Positions 48,000 to 59,609 of a DNA stretch of 64,000 nt are shown here, piece by piece; positions within the stretch are counted from its first letter, which is position 1, and each line of letters begins with the position of its first letter. Origin of the DNA: Lactuca virosa (Eukaryota > Streptophyta > Magnoliopsida > Asterales > Asteraceae); contig CAKMRJ010003334.1 of NCBI GenBank assembly GCA_928212115.1, forward strand, positions 39,462,183 through 39,526,182, in the 5' to 3' direction. A program made the translations under genes and the position numbers. The notes under the pieces are model-generated. The model had not been told where the DNA came from. It worked only from the letters and a program-made list of their open reading frames with translations, and searched no databases.

Positions 48000-49617
48000 T
48001 CCTCGAAGTCTGCTGCCCCGAATAACTGCAGATAGTGCTCCCTCATCTCATCCTCGGGCTCCCAAGTCCACTCCACACCCTTACGGTGCTGCCATTGCAC
48101 CTTACCAACTCAAAAACCTTGTTCCTTAAGGTTTTCGTCTTCCGATCAAGAATCATCACCGGTCTCTCAATATAATTCAGACGATCATCCACCTGAATAT
48201 CCTCCAAATGTACCACTGCGAAATCATCCACTAAGCATTTCTGCAACTGAGAGACGTGGAACGTGCTATGAATCTGATTGAACTCAACTGGAAGATCTAA
48301 ACGATATGCAACCTGGCCCACCTGAGCCAAAACCCTGAAATGACCAATATACCTGGGGCCCAGCTTGCCCCACTTCCTAAACCGGACGACACTTTTCCAA
48401 GGTGACACCTTCAACAAAACCATATCTCCCACCTGAAACTCTAAGTATGATCGGCGTCTGTCGGCATAGCTCTTCTTCCGACTCTGAGCTGTCTGGAGCC
48501 TGCTCCGAACCTGCTGAATCAACTCAGTGGTGTTGAGTACCACCTCAGTACTCCCCATAACCCGCTGACCGACCTCTCCCTAACAAATCGGGGTCTTACA
48601 CTTCCACCCATAGAGCATCTTAAAAGGAGGCCGATCGATGATCGCGTGATAACTGTTGTTATATGAAAATTCCGCTAACGGAAGATACGTATCCCAACTC
48701 CCACCGAAATCTAGAACACACGCACGCGGTATATCACGAGGGTCTGAATAGTCCGCTCACTCTGACCATCGGTCTGCGGATGAAAATCAATGTTGACATG
48801 GAGACAAGTACCCAACTCGTCACAAAACCTCTTCCAAAACCTGGAAGTGAACCAGACATCTCTGTCAGAAACTACTGATGCTGGCACTCCATGACATGCC
48901 ATAACCTCCCTGATATAAATCTCAACCATCCTCTGTACGGGAATACTCTCCTGAATCGGAATGAAATGCACTCTCTTGGTCAAACGATCCACGATGACCC
49001 AAATCGAATCCACTCCACGCGCAGTCCCTTGGAAGCTTCGTGATAAAATCCATGGTGATATCCTCCCATTTCCATATGAGAATCTCCAACTTCTGCATCT
49101 TGCCGTGAGGATGCTGATGCTCAGCCTTGACTTTCCTGCAAGTCAAGCACCGTTCCACGTACAAATCCACATCCCGCTTCATGCAGGGCCACCAATAATC
49201 CAGACGAAGATTCTTATACATCTTCATCGCCCCGGGATGAATGGAGAACTTCGAATTGTGAGCCTCCTCCATCAGAATCTGACCTACTCTGTCCCAATAC
49301 GGAACCCAAACTCGTCGATGCAGGGTCAACAATCCACGGCTATCATAAGCAAAGGAAGCCACCTAACCCACAATACGCTCTCTCTTTCGGTGATCTACCT
49401 TCATAGCCTCGACCTGAGCCTCACGAATCTGCTCTAACAATGGAGTAATCACGGTCATCCTCAAACGTGTATCTCTTATCGGATCCGCGACCGCCTTGCG
49501 GCTGAGAGCATTGGCCACCACATTGGCCTTCCCCGGATGATAAAGGATCTCGCAATAATAATCCTTCACCACATCCAACCATCGACGCTGCCTCATACTC
49601 AGATTCGGCTGATTTGG
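48000..49617 (-). pseudogene. Element 2 RNase H end, integrase and tail
   Basis: Fragments in several frames: MRQRRWLDVVKDYYCEILYH (RNase H end, 49596), a YVERCLTCRKVKAEH zinc segment and DFITKLP (about 49160-49050), VSDRDVWFTSRFWKRF and DFHPQTDGQSERTIQTL (integrase core, 48860-48730), then the GSTEVVLNTTELIQQVRSRL segment and a tail with FHVSQLQKCL (48556-48080). At least three frame changes and one stop (near 49363) break it. Confidence 0.9.
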
Positions 49618-49621
49618 AGTT

Positions 49622-52600
49622 GTGATTGACTGTGAGCATCAGATGGTGACCATACGAGACCCTAGTGGGGGAGTACTTACTGTGTATGACGAGGGGACCA
49701 GGTCTGGATCAGCTTTCTGCTCTGCCGCCAGGGCAAGACAGAGTTTACAGCAGGGATGCATGGGCTTCTTAGCATATGTGATGGATACGAGAGTTGCCAC
49801 TGGGAGGCCGAGTTCTATCTCCGATGTTCCGGTAGTGTGTGAGTTCCCGGATGTTTTCCCCGAGGAATTACCGGTGTGCCTCCCGAGAGGCAGGTGGGGT
49901 TCTGGATCGATTTGATTTCGGGTGTGGCACCTATTACCAAGGAACCTTATCGCCTTGCGCCGCCCGAGATGCAGGAGTTATCCTCGCAGCTCCAGGAGCT
50001 GCTGGGGAAGGGTTTTATTAGGTCGAGTAGCTCGTAATGGGGAGCGCCGATCCTTTTGTCAAGAAGAAGGATGGTTCACACCGGATGTGCATCGACTACC
50101 GGGAGTTGAACAAGTTGACGGTCAAGAACCGTTATCCACTACCGAGGATCGATGATTTATTTGATCATTTGCAGGGGCGTCTTGGTTTTCCAAGATTGAT
50201 TTGAGATCTGGGTACCATCAGATGAGAGTTTGCGATGAGGATATCCAGAATACGGCTTTTAGGACTCGTTCGGGCACTACGAGTTTGTGGTGATGCCTTT
50301 CGGGCTCACCAACACGCTGGCAGCATTCATGGACCTCATGAACCGGGTGTGTAGGCCCATGTTGGACAGGTCAGTGATCGTGTTCATCGACGTCATATTG
50401 GTGTACTCGAGGTCGAGGGAATAACACGAGGAGCATCTTCGGGAGATTCTTGGAGTATTGAGGATGGAGAGGCTTTATGCCAAATTCTCCAAGTATGATT
50501 TCTGGTTACGAGAGGTCCAGTTCTTGGGAAACCTCGTTAAACAGAATATGATTTTGGTTGACCCGGCCAAGATTGAGGCAGTTATGCGATGGGAGGTGCC
50601 AAGATCCCCATCCGAGATCAGGAGTTTTCTTGGTTTGGCAGGTTACTATCGGAGGTTTATCAGAGGTTTCTCCAAGATTGTCGTTCCTCTCACCAGGTTG
50701 ACCAGGAAGGGTGTTACTTTTGTCTGGGGGCCCGAGCAGCAGGCCTCATTTCAGACTCTTCGCCAGATATTATGCGAAGCTCCAGTGTTAGCCCTTCCCG
50801 AGGGAGTGGAGGACTTCGTAGTCTACTGTGATGCATCTATATCAGGGATGGGTGTCGTGTTGATGTAGAGGGGACACGTGATAACATATGCATCGAGGCA
50901 GTTGAAGCCTCGCGATACGAGATATCCCACCCACGATTTGGAGCTGGGGACGGTGGTGTTCGCCCTCCAGATCTGGCGCCACTATCTTTATGGTGTCCGG
51001 TGTACCATATACACGGACCATAAGAGCCTGAACTACCTTATGGATCAACCCAACCTGAATATGAGACAGAGGAGGTGGTTGGATGTAGTGAAAGACTACG
51101 ACTGTGAGATTTTGTATCACCCTGGCAAGGCTAATGTGGTAGCCGATGCCCTGAGTCGTAGAGCAGTGAGTGCTCCGATCTGAGACGTGTGCATAAGGAT
51201 GAAGGTGATGACTCTAGTCTTAGATACCATCTGAGAGGCCCAGGTGGTGGCCGTGAGACCATAGAACCGTAAGAGAGAGCGGGTGATCAGACAAATTTCT
51301 AAGTTTGAGACGGATAGTCGGGGGCCTATGACCTTCCATGGGCGGATATGGGTGCCATATACGGGTGGAGCTCGACGTATTTTGATGGAGGAGGCCCATA
51401 GGTCGAGATTCTCGATCCATCCGGGGGCCACCAAGATGTATTTGGACTTAAAAAGGGATTATTGGTGGCCCTGTATGAAGAGAGATGTGACATGGGTAGT
51501 CGAGAGATGCTTGACCTGTCGTCAGGTCAAGGCGGAGCACCAACGTCCTCATGGCCAGTTGCAGCCTTTAGAGATTCCCCTGTGGAAGTGGGAACAGATT
51601 TCCATGGATTTTATCACCAAATTACCAAGGACCGCACGAGGTGTTGATGCGATATGGGTGATTGTAGATCGGTTCACGAAGAGTGCTCACTTTCTGGGTA
51701 TCAGTGAGAGCTCTTCTGCGGAGAAATTGGCCGAGATCTACGTTCGAGAGGTGGTGGCACGGCATGGGGTGCCAACATCGATAGTGTCAGATCGAGATGT
51801 ATGTTTCACTTCTAGGTTCTGAAAGAAATTTCATGAGGAGTTGGGTACCTGATTGCATTTCAGTATCGCATATCACCCACAGGCAGATGGGCAGAGCGAG
51901 CAGATGATTCGGACGCTCGAGGACATGCTACGTGCATGTGTTATGGACTTCGGTGGAAGTTGGGACACTTATTTGCCCTTGGCTGAGTTTTCGTACAACA
52001 ACAGCCATCATTCCAGTATCGGTATGCCTCCCTTTGAGCTTTTATACAGGAGGAGGTGTCGAACTCCCATTTGTTGGGGAGAAGCAGGGTAGAGAGTGAT
52101 GGGGAGCACCGAGATAGTGCTCAAGACGACAGAGCAGATCCAACAGGTCAGACAAAGGTTACTGACAGCTCAGAGTCGTCAGAAGAGTTACACAGACTGG
52201 CGACATTCAGATTTAGAGTTCCAGGTCGGAGATTATGTCCTCCTGAAGGTATCCCCATTGAAAGGGGTGATCCAATTCAGGAAGTAGGGCAAGCTAGGCC
52301 CTAGATACATCGGTTCATTCAGAGTGATTGTACGAGTGGGTAAGGTAGCCTATCGGTTAGAGTTGCCTGCAGAGTTGAGCCAGATTCATAACACTTTCCA
52401 TGTGTCCCAACTGAGGAAGTGTGTAGCCGATGAGACAGCAGTGGTCCCTTTGGATGACATCCAGATTGACAATCGCCTGAACTACATTGAGAAGCCGATA
52501 GCGATCTTGGATAGGAAGGTAAAGGTATTGAGGAATAAAGAGGTGCCCTTGGTTCAGGTTCAGTGGCAACATCGTAGAGGGTCAGAATGTACTTGGGAGT

Positions 52601-52668
52601 CGGAGTCTGAGATGTGCGAGCAGTACCCGGAGTTATTTCCAGAAGATGACTTCGAGGGCGAAGTCTGA
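49622..52668 (+). pseudogene. Element 3 pol (many stops)
   Basis: Homologous along its length to element 1 pol. In order: a VTIRDPSGGVLTVYDEGTRS segment; RT near 50080-50420 with frameshifts; the LAGYYRRFIRGFSKI segment; RNase H with YTDHKSLNYLMDQPN; integrase with the C..C zinc part, MDFITKLPRTARG and YHPQADGQSEQM; and a tail ending CTWESESEMCEQYPELFPED, chromodomain-like, which supports the Tekay/Del chromovirus lineage. Stops replace conserved Gln, Arg or Trp codons at about 50866, 51181, 51229, 51820, 51850, 52089 and 52285, mostly C-to-T or G-to-A changes. A few frameshifts are also present. Confidence 0.92.
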
Positions 52669-52776
52669 TCCTAGTGGGGGAGAATTGTAACATCCCGAGA
52701 CCAGGTATTTCTCAATAGCCCTTACTTTATTGTGGTTTTCAAGTTTGGCCCTTAATTGAGAAAAGGTGGCAAATGA

Positions 52777-52908
52777 GTACGCGAGGCGTACGCGTGTGTA
52801 CGCTCAGCGTACTCATGTGCGTATTATGGATGTGGAGGCCACCTAGTACGCTGGGCGTACTAGGCTCAGAGTGAAAACCCTATTTGTGTGGTGTGTCCCT
52901 ATTTAAGG
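52777..52908 (+). promoter_or_regulatory. Element 3 palindromes and TATA-like box
   Basis: GTACGCGAGGCGTAC 52777-52791 and GTACGCTCAGCGTAC 52798-52812 (21 bp apart), then a lone GTACGCTGGGCGTAC 52846-52860, followed 39 bp on by CTATTTAAGG. Confidence 0.7.
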
Positions 52909-53784
52909 AACATGATGACCTCATTTCCAGCCACCATTTACAGTCTTCAACTCCCCTCAAAACCCTAATTTCCGTTTTCTTAGCTTGAGTGGCCATTTGA
53001 AGCTTTTGAGTGATCTTTGTGGGATTCTTTGGGTGAAGAGGGAGCTTTGAAGATAGTAGAGTTGGTGTCCAAGCTTTGGATCTGATTTTCCCTGTGGTTG
53101 GTGCATCATTTGGAGGTATCGAGCTCAAAGCTTTCCCGTTGTTTTGATTTGTGCATATTGTGGTTCATTTTAGGGTTTATGTCCCAAATCTTGAAGCTTT
53201 ATGAGTTTGTTGAACTGCAGAGCATAATACCTGTACCTTTAAGTGTCTCTAGTTGAGTCATGAGTGGACTCATAAAAATGGGATCTTGGACGTCAAAATC
53301 TCCCCATGCATGATATATGAGAATTTTTGTGAGTAAGGCTTAAAGTCACAAACTTTATGGAGTATTAGCCTTTAGTGAGTCCAGATCTGAGATTATAGCT
53401 ATGGTCTTAGCGGATTAAGACCAGGGGAGTGGGAAAAAGTAAGTATGGGACGTACGTTGAGCGTACTCCCAGATACGCGCAGTGTGGCGTCGAAGTTTCC
53501 CGATGCATGCATGGTGAAGTAGTACGCCCAGCGTACGCGCTTGGTGTTGACTTTTAGGGTTTGGTCAAACTGTGGACTTTGGAGGCCATAGAAGGGTAAA
53601 ATGGTCTTTTATCCTTCTGAGAATTTGTAGAGAGTTTAGCCTAACATCTTTAGGGTTTGTTTATTAATTAGAGTTAATTACGATATATGTTAGGCGGAGG
53701 CTAGACCGGTGGTTCGAGTACGAGACATACTTGCTTTACTTACGAGGTGAGTCTTCTCACTATACTTACTTGAGTGGTAATACT

Positions 53785-54140
53785 GTGTGACCGGAGGGTC
53801 TTATTTGAGTTATCGACCGGAGGGTCCTATGTGCTTATATTGAGTTATGTGATATTATGCATCTTGTCTTTGTGATATATGCTATTATTCTGTGCCTTAC
53901 TGAGTTAGGACCGGAGGGTCCAAACCGAGTTGTGAGACCGGAGGGTCTTCACTGAGATACAGTACTGAAGGGTCCAAACCGAGTTGTGAGACCGGAGGGT
54001 CTTCACTGAGATACAGGACTTGAGGGTCCAACCCGAGCTGTGAGACCGGAGGGTCTTCACTGAGACACATGATCGGAGGGTCCACACCGAGCCGTGAGAC
54101 CGGAGGGTCCTCACCGAGACGCATGACTGGAAGGTCCATG
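53785..54140 (+). repeat. Element 3 LTR minisatellite (GACCGGAGGGTC units)
   Basis: About ten imperfect units of roughly 26-30 bp, often in doublets with alternate ACCGAG and CACTGAGA linkers. It lies wholly inside the interval bounded by donor- and acceptor-like sites. Confidence 0.85.
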
Positions 54141-54443
54141 CCGAACTATAACCATTAGAGGCTTATTATTTGTGTATGTGGTATTTTGGGGAACTCACTA
54201 AGCTTCGTGCTTACCGTGTTGTGTGATATGTGTTTCAGGTACTTCTCAGGATCGCGGGAAGGCGCCGACATGATTGTACACACCTGTTCGAGATCATGTT
54301 TGAGGATTCTGGGATTTTATCAAACATTTGTTGAATTGTGTTTTGACAAATTATATATTTTGTGGTTTTGGGAAATGTGATGTTGAGTTTATGTGATTTT
54401 AAAAATGAAAATTTTATTTGAAAATTTATAGTGTTACATAAGC

Positions 54444-54750
54444 ACATCGATGAGTACCTTCGGGCGTACGACCATAAATGCGACAAGATGGTGAATCTGC
54501 TCGAGACCGGAAGAGATCGCTACCTCTTCCCACCAGCTATAAACAGGTAATCGGATTCCTCCGATTGTATGCAATACACACTCACTCTAAACGATCTAAT
54601 ACATATCAATCACTAATCTTTCGAGGTCTTTACTGACTTTATCATTGGAGCGTTGACCCGAGATCCCCCCCCCGATCATCGGCTTACTAGTTATTTGTGT
54701 TTCCAGGTCAATTGAAGGAATAGAACGGACACTTCTAGCCTAATCAATGG
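54444..54750 (+). pseudogene. Two-exon relic of an unidentified host gene
   Basis: Directly after element 3, an open frame (54444-54547) reads through DHKCDKMVNLLETGRDRYLF and ends at AG|GTAATC. After a 158-bp gap, TTTCCAG (about 54706) resumes in frame with SIEGIERTLLA and a stop near 54742. Borders are canonical and phases fit. I do not recognise the family. The upstream part of the gene is absent in this window, so it was cut off by the retroelement or is a captured piece. Confidence 0.5.
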
Positions 54751-54810
54751 AAAACGGACCCGGTGGCACATCAGTCGGTGCGACCTCCACAACAACATAG
54801 GTACGCATGC

Positions 54811-54981
54811 ATTGGCAGATCTAGTATATATCATGGGGTAGCCCGGGATATCCCTAAAAAAAATTCAGTAGTGTAATTTTTTTCGGATTTTTTTTCTTAT
54901 TGTGTATTACATTTTTTTTTACCGGGGATACCCCTTTACTTGTCGAGCATACCCCTTTACTTTGAGTCTGGATCCGCCACT
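54811..54981. mobile_element. 171-bp MITE with a 10-bp target duplication
   Basis: Short inverted ends (ATTGGCAGATCTAG against AGTGGCGGATCCAG). Flanked by GTACGCATGC at 54801-54810 and again at 54982-54991. The body is T/A-rich with a doubled ATACCCCTTTACTT. Probably Mutator- or hAT-derived. Confidence 0.75.
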
Positions 54982-54991
54982 GTACGCATGC

Positions 54992-56690
54992 GTTTCTGAC
55001 TTTTATGTTCCTGATTTTTACAGATTATCGATTAGCTGTGAGTAGGTGTTGACTTTAATGTCTATTTGGGCGTAATCTCATCCTCGATTATAAATTTCAT
55101 CAAGCTTTTCTTTTGTGATTATGAACTTCCGATTTGGTTATAATTAATCAAAAACTGGTTTTTGGAAATCAGTTTGCAGATACATGTGAAAGTAAGACGC
55201 CATGGAGAAGATCCAAATGTCTCTCTTACAATCGGAGATTTTTGATGATTGATTATCAAGAGCCAAGGGAGAGAGTACTCAAGTTTACATTTGCTTGTTG
55301 GAAGTGTGATTGCCATGGATGGTGGTTCTGAGATGAAAATGTAATCCGTTTTTTGTTCCCATGAATATATTTGCGGTTTTGGTTCATTCCCAAAGTATAT
55401 TGTGATTTTGATACAACTTTCATGTATGTTAAATTTGATTATGACGAAGAAGATCCAAATGTGTCTCTTGCAATTGGAGATTTATGATGATTGATTAATG
55501 CCATTGTTACCTAATTAAATTTGCAAGCAACATCTGGCAGAAGAAACAATGATGCAAATTTGATCCTCTCTTTCTTTAGAAATCTAGTTGTTTTCTTAAA
55601 GTGTAATTTTATAAATTAAATGGTAAATAATAAATGAATTATTATAAAAAATGTTGTCTGAGGGTAATATAGTTATTTTGCACTACCAGTCATATGCAAA
55701 ATCAAATAAATAGTTTCGGTCAGAATTAACTCAGTCAGAACTTCTAACCCAGTCAACTTCTAACCCTGTCGGTTCTTAGCCAGTTAGCAACTATCAAACG
55801 ACCCCTTAGTCCATTAAACTCTATTGTAATATCCATATATTTAGGGAAAAATCCATAAAAACAACTATAATTTTTTTTCCAGTTTAAGCACTAAAAGATT
55901 TTTTATTTATTTTAACCATCCAAAGTTCGCTTTTATTTTCAAAAAACCACTGCATAAAACTTTGAATTCTATTAAAATAAGAGAGTTTGAAAATTATTTG
56001 GTTTAATCACTTGAATAAAATTTTCCTTTCGATTTAACCCTCGAAAATTTGATTTTATATAAAATAAAATCATATTTCACTGAAAAAATAATCTCCGGTT
56101 TGTTATTTGCAACTCACTAGTGGAAAAAACATAAAACGGTTTTTGTGAAAGAAAATTTAAAAAAAAAAATCCAAACTATATTGATTTTTTTTATTGAATT
56201 TGGCCATATATTTACGATTAATACAAGCTATCTGATTTAAAATTAAATACTATATAAACTTCTATTTTGTTTAAATAAAATGGATAACTAAATTTCTTGA
56301 ATAAAAACTAAATTATCATGTAAAACTTATAACAAAAATATAGATAATTATTTCAAAATTGCTTTGAAACACTTTCGAATGAGCGAGAAATGGCGTAAAA
56401 AAACGAATCCGCTGAGAACTTCGAGAGCGATTGTCGAAAAAGAATACCCAAGGCAAGGGACCATCGATGGAGACCGGTAATTGTTTAAATTAAATGGATT
56501 GAAGTTGGTTTAAAACAGTCGAACTTATTTTTGTAATTAAATGACAACTTAAATCTTTTTAACTCACCTTAGTATCTATTATTTTAATCACAAGACAATA
56601 ACAGTTCATAAAAATATAAGCATTTTCTTTTGTCTTATTATCTCTCCCATTAAATTCACTACATATCATCATCATCGTATTATAAAATGC
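54992..56690. other. AT-rich spacer
   Basis: A GAAGATCCAAATGT..CAAT(C/T)GGAGATTT block occurs twice (near 55207 and 55449), a small duplication. No gene recognised. Confidence 0.5.
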
Positions 56691-56691
56691 T

Positions 56692-57655
56692 AAGGGTGCG
56701 TTTAGTTGCGGAAAAATTGGTCGTTTTTCGGAAAAATTTTCCAAGAAAATTGAGAATTTTGGAAACGCGTTTAGTTGGTCTATTTTTCTAAATTTTTCAC
56801 AAAAAATGAAAATTTTCCGTTTTCTAAAATTACAAAGAAGTTGAAATTTTGTTAAAAAACGAATAATTATTGTTTTATACATTTTTCTAATTCCAAAATA
56901 TTTCTAAAATATAAACACACGCTTACTCCCACCTCTACCTACCCCCAACCCACCACACCCCTACCTACCCACACCCACCCACTCCCAAGCCCACCCCACC
57001 CCCACATACACACACACACACACATACCCCCCCCCCCACACACACACATAACCACAAACACACACCCACTAACACACAAAACACACCCACCCACCCACCC
57101 CCACAAACACACACACCCACACCCCCACCCCCCCCCCCCCCCCCCCCACACCCACACACACACAAACAACCCACCCCCCACACCCACCCACCTACCCCCA
57201 TAACACCCACCCACCCACACCCACACACACACCCAACACCACTACCACAATCACTGACCTACCATCACCATCACCACCACCACCACCACTACCTCATCAA
57301 CAACATCACCATTGCCGCCACAATCACCCACCACTGCCACCACCACCACCACCACCACCGCCGCCTGTCATCACCACCACCACCACTGTCGCCATCATCG
57401 ACACCACCACTGCCCCCGCTGTTGCCCCCACCCCCAACCTACCATCGCTACCGTTTTCTAAAAATGAAAACCGATAGAAATATACACATCTAAACGCGTT
57501 TTCTAATTTTCTAAAACTGAAAATGAAAAATGAATAAGTTTTAACTAAACGCGTTTTCTAAATTTTCCAATGAAAATTGAAAACGAAAAACGATAACTGA
57601 AAAGGGAAAACAAAAACGGAAAATGAAAACTGTTTTTCCGTAACTAAATGCAACC
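56692..57655. mobile_element. hAT-like TIR element with a C-rich simple-repeat core
   Basis: Ends GGGTGCGTTTAGTTGCGGAA and, inverted, AGGTTGCATTTAGTTACGGA. Subterminal AAACGCG..TTAGTT motifs recur on both sides. The interior 56920-57430 is nearly free of G on the plus strand: CA/CCCA repeats, a 20-base C run around 57128-57147, then (CAC/ACC)n. The frames over it are artefacts. The target duplication is unclear. Confidence 0.65.
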
Positions 57656-59409
57656 TAAAACTTTAGAAAACTTTGATATTCCCTCTGTTTAAGACCAAGA
57701 GGTGTGGTTTCTCACTTACGTTTTATTTTTTTTACTTCTATCTAAAAGTCACATTATTATTATTATTATTATTATTTTTCATTTTCACATTACTTCTCCA
57801 GTTCTCCTAACTTAGAAAATGGCTGCATTTTATTTTTTAAACAAATATATAGCAATAATTCAATTATAAGTAATATCCATATTGATAAAAAAACATATAT
57901 TTCATTAGTTCAAAGTAAATAATAAAAATAACATAATTAAAATTAAAATGATACTAAAACTGTAAAACATAGTTTTAACTAAAACAAACATACTTGTTAT
58001 ATTTCTTATTTATATCCTAAAACATGTTAAATATGACTTGAAAATTAAAGACCCAAAAATACATGAAACATTTGGAAACAAGATGGAGCATTTAGATTAG
58101 ACTTGATCATTGTCAAATGCACTCCGGGCTGAACTGACTTGTGACTTCACAAAGTGCTCAATTGATGAAGAATGCGCTCCATGGCCTTCATGATGAGTTG
58201 TTGAGGATTGTGTTGTTATGGATGTGTTGGCTTTTTAGAATGCGTTCCAGGCTATGCTGAATCATTCATTAATAGGTCCAAATGGATGTCAACAAATCAC
58301 AAGACGTCACATAATTGCGTCTGAAGTCTTCATCCTTAAGGACATGTGCATGATTAGGAGCGCATTCCCCATGCTTGAGCATGTCCCCTCATCATTTGAT
58401 GTTTGATCCCAAGTCTATGAATAAGGTATGCTAGCCAATATTTATTGATGATCTTTTGTGCAATCTTCAGAAAGTCATTGCGAGGTCTTTTTCTTGGCTT
58501 GATTGTACTGCTACTTTTGTTTGAGCTCGTAATAAGAATATTTTCTCCTGTCATGTGAACGTAAGCCACAATTAACCGAACCACACAAAATAGTGTGTCT
58601 TTGTGTGTGTGATTTCGTGTGCTTTCTCGTTTTTCTAGACAACACTAATTCTCTGAGTTCAAGTTTGTTTGTTTAAATCTAACCCGACATGATCATCTAA
58701 GTAAGTATTATAACTTAACTCAAATATTTTTTTTTGTTTATTCTAAAGCAATGAATTGTGCCTCCACCTCATGTCATTTCAGGCTATGCGTTACAAGCTT
58801 CCAAAACTCGACATATTTGAACAACTTTCCTTTATTTTTGTTTTAGTGTAATTTTAGTGCCGACTCGAAAATGTTTTTGTCAGTTTTCCCACCTTTACGT
58901 TGTGTTTTTATAAAGTTGTGGTATAACCTGTTGAATTTTGTAAGTATCATGTTAATGTCTAAATACTTGGAGGTCAATTGGTCTTTTAACGATAACTGCC
59001 ACAATGCATTTCTTTGTGAAGAACAATTTGTAATGCCTCTCTAAAAACGTTGCGCCATTTGCGAATTTCTAATCTTCGGGTCCTTTGATATGTCGACCCA
59101 CAAATGGGTCAACACAACCTTTTCATTTATTGTCCACGATTGAGCCTGTTGTTTTCATTTTCTTTTGGTTGGAATGGTTCGACTACGAGTTGAGTTTTCA
59201 GGAATGTCTTCGATGAAGGTTAGGTTTTGGGAATGTACTTGACTTCCGTCTCAAATGGGAATTGATTTACGAAATATATTCTAGAAAATGCGAAAAGTTG
59301 GTAAATAAGGTTGGTTTGGCATAAGATAAAATCTTTGCATACCTTGAAATTGAAATTGGTTGGGTGAATGAGTATGGGCACATCTAATTGTGGTATTTAA
59401 TAGGGTGTT
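57656..59409. other. Spacer with a repeated ATGCGCTCC tag
   Basis: Around 58110-58375 ATGCGCTCC or near variants occur three times and once inverted (GGAGCGCATTCC). Otherwise AT-rich; (ATT)n near 57757. No gene recognised. Confidence 0.45.
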
Positions 59410-59469
59410 TGTAACATCCCAAATTTCAGAAATATGATATAAGGGCTTAAAGGGTACATTGAGGAAGCT

Positions 59470-59609
59470 ACTCGACGAGTAGGTGCGAGTACTCGTCGAG
59501 TCGGAGCGGGCGAATTAAGTGACCAACTCGCCGAGTCGGAAGCTGGACTCGACGAGTTGGTGCTGGGAAGATAAAACCCTAATCTTAGGGCTTGCACCCT
59601 ATTTAAAGG
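59470..59609 (+). promoter_or_regulatory. Element 4 paired palindromes and TATA-like box
   Basis: ACTCGACGAGT 59470, ACTCGTCGAGT 59491, ACTCGCCGAGT 59526 and ACTCGACGAGT 59547: two pairs each exactly 21 bp apart. CTATTTAAAGG follows 42 bp later. Confidence 0.72.

Larger units (their letters stand above)
46133..49617 (-). mobile_element. 3' half of Tekay-like element 2
   Basis: Minus strand: RNase H end, integrase and chromodomain-type tail (49617-48000), polypurine AGTGGGGGAGAAT, then the 3' LTR (47972-46133). Everything upstream of RNase H is missing. The break at about 49617 joins it head to head with element 3. The flank at the LTR end is ACAGT (46128-46132). Confidence 0.88.
49618..54438 (+). 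mobile_element. 3' part of Tekay-like element 3
   Basis: Plus strand from mid-protease through RT, RNase H, integrase and chromodomain-like tail to the stop at 52666-52668, then GTGGGGGAGAAT polypurine and the 3' LTR 52686-54438. The 5' LTR, gag and protease start are missing. The flank after the LTR is TAAGC (54439-54443), which does not match the ACAGT beside element 2. Confidence 0.9.
52686..54438 (+). repeat. Element 3 3' LTR (1,753 bp)
   Basis: Start TGTAACATCCCGAGACC; palindromes 52777-52860; TATA-like CTATTTAAGG 52899-52908; second palindromes 53452-53536; donor AG|GTGAGT at 53747; minisatellite about 53785-54140 built on GACCGGAGGGTC; CACTAAGC block 54196-54220; acceptor TTTCAG|GTAC at 54238; end GTGTTACA. 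Confidence 0.92.

Noticed and set aside
56939..57232. Gly/Val/Cys/Trp-rich minus-strand frames
   Set aside because: Simple CA/CCCA repeats translated; no family, and the composition explains it fully.
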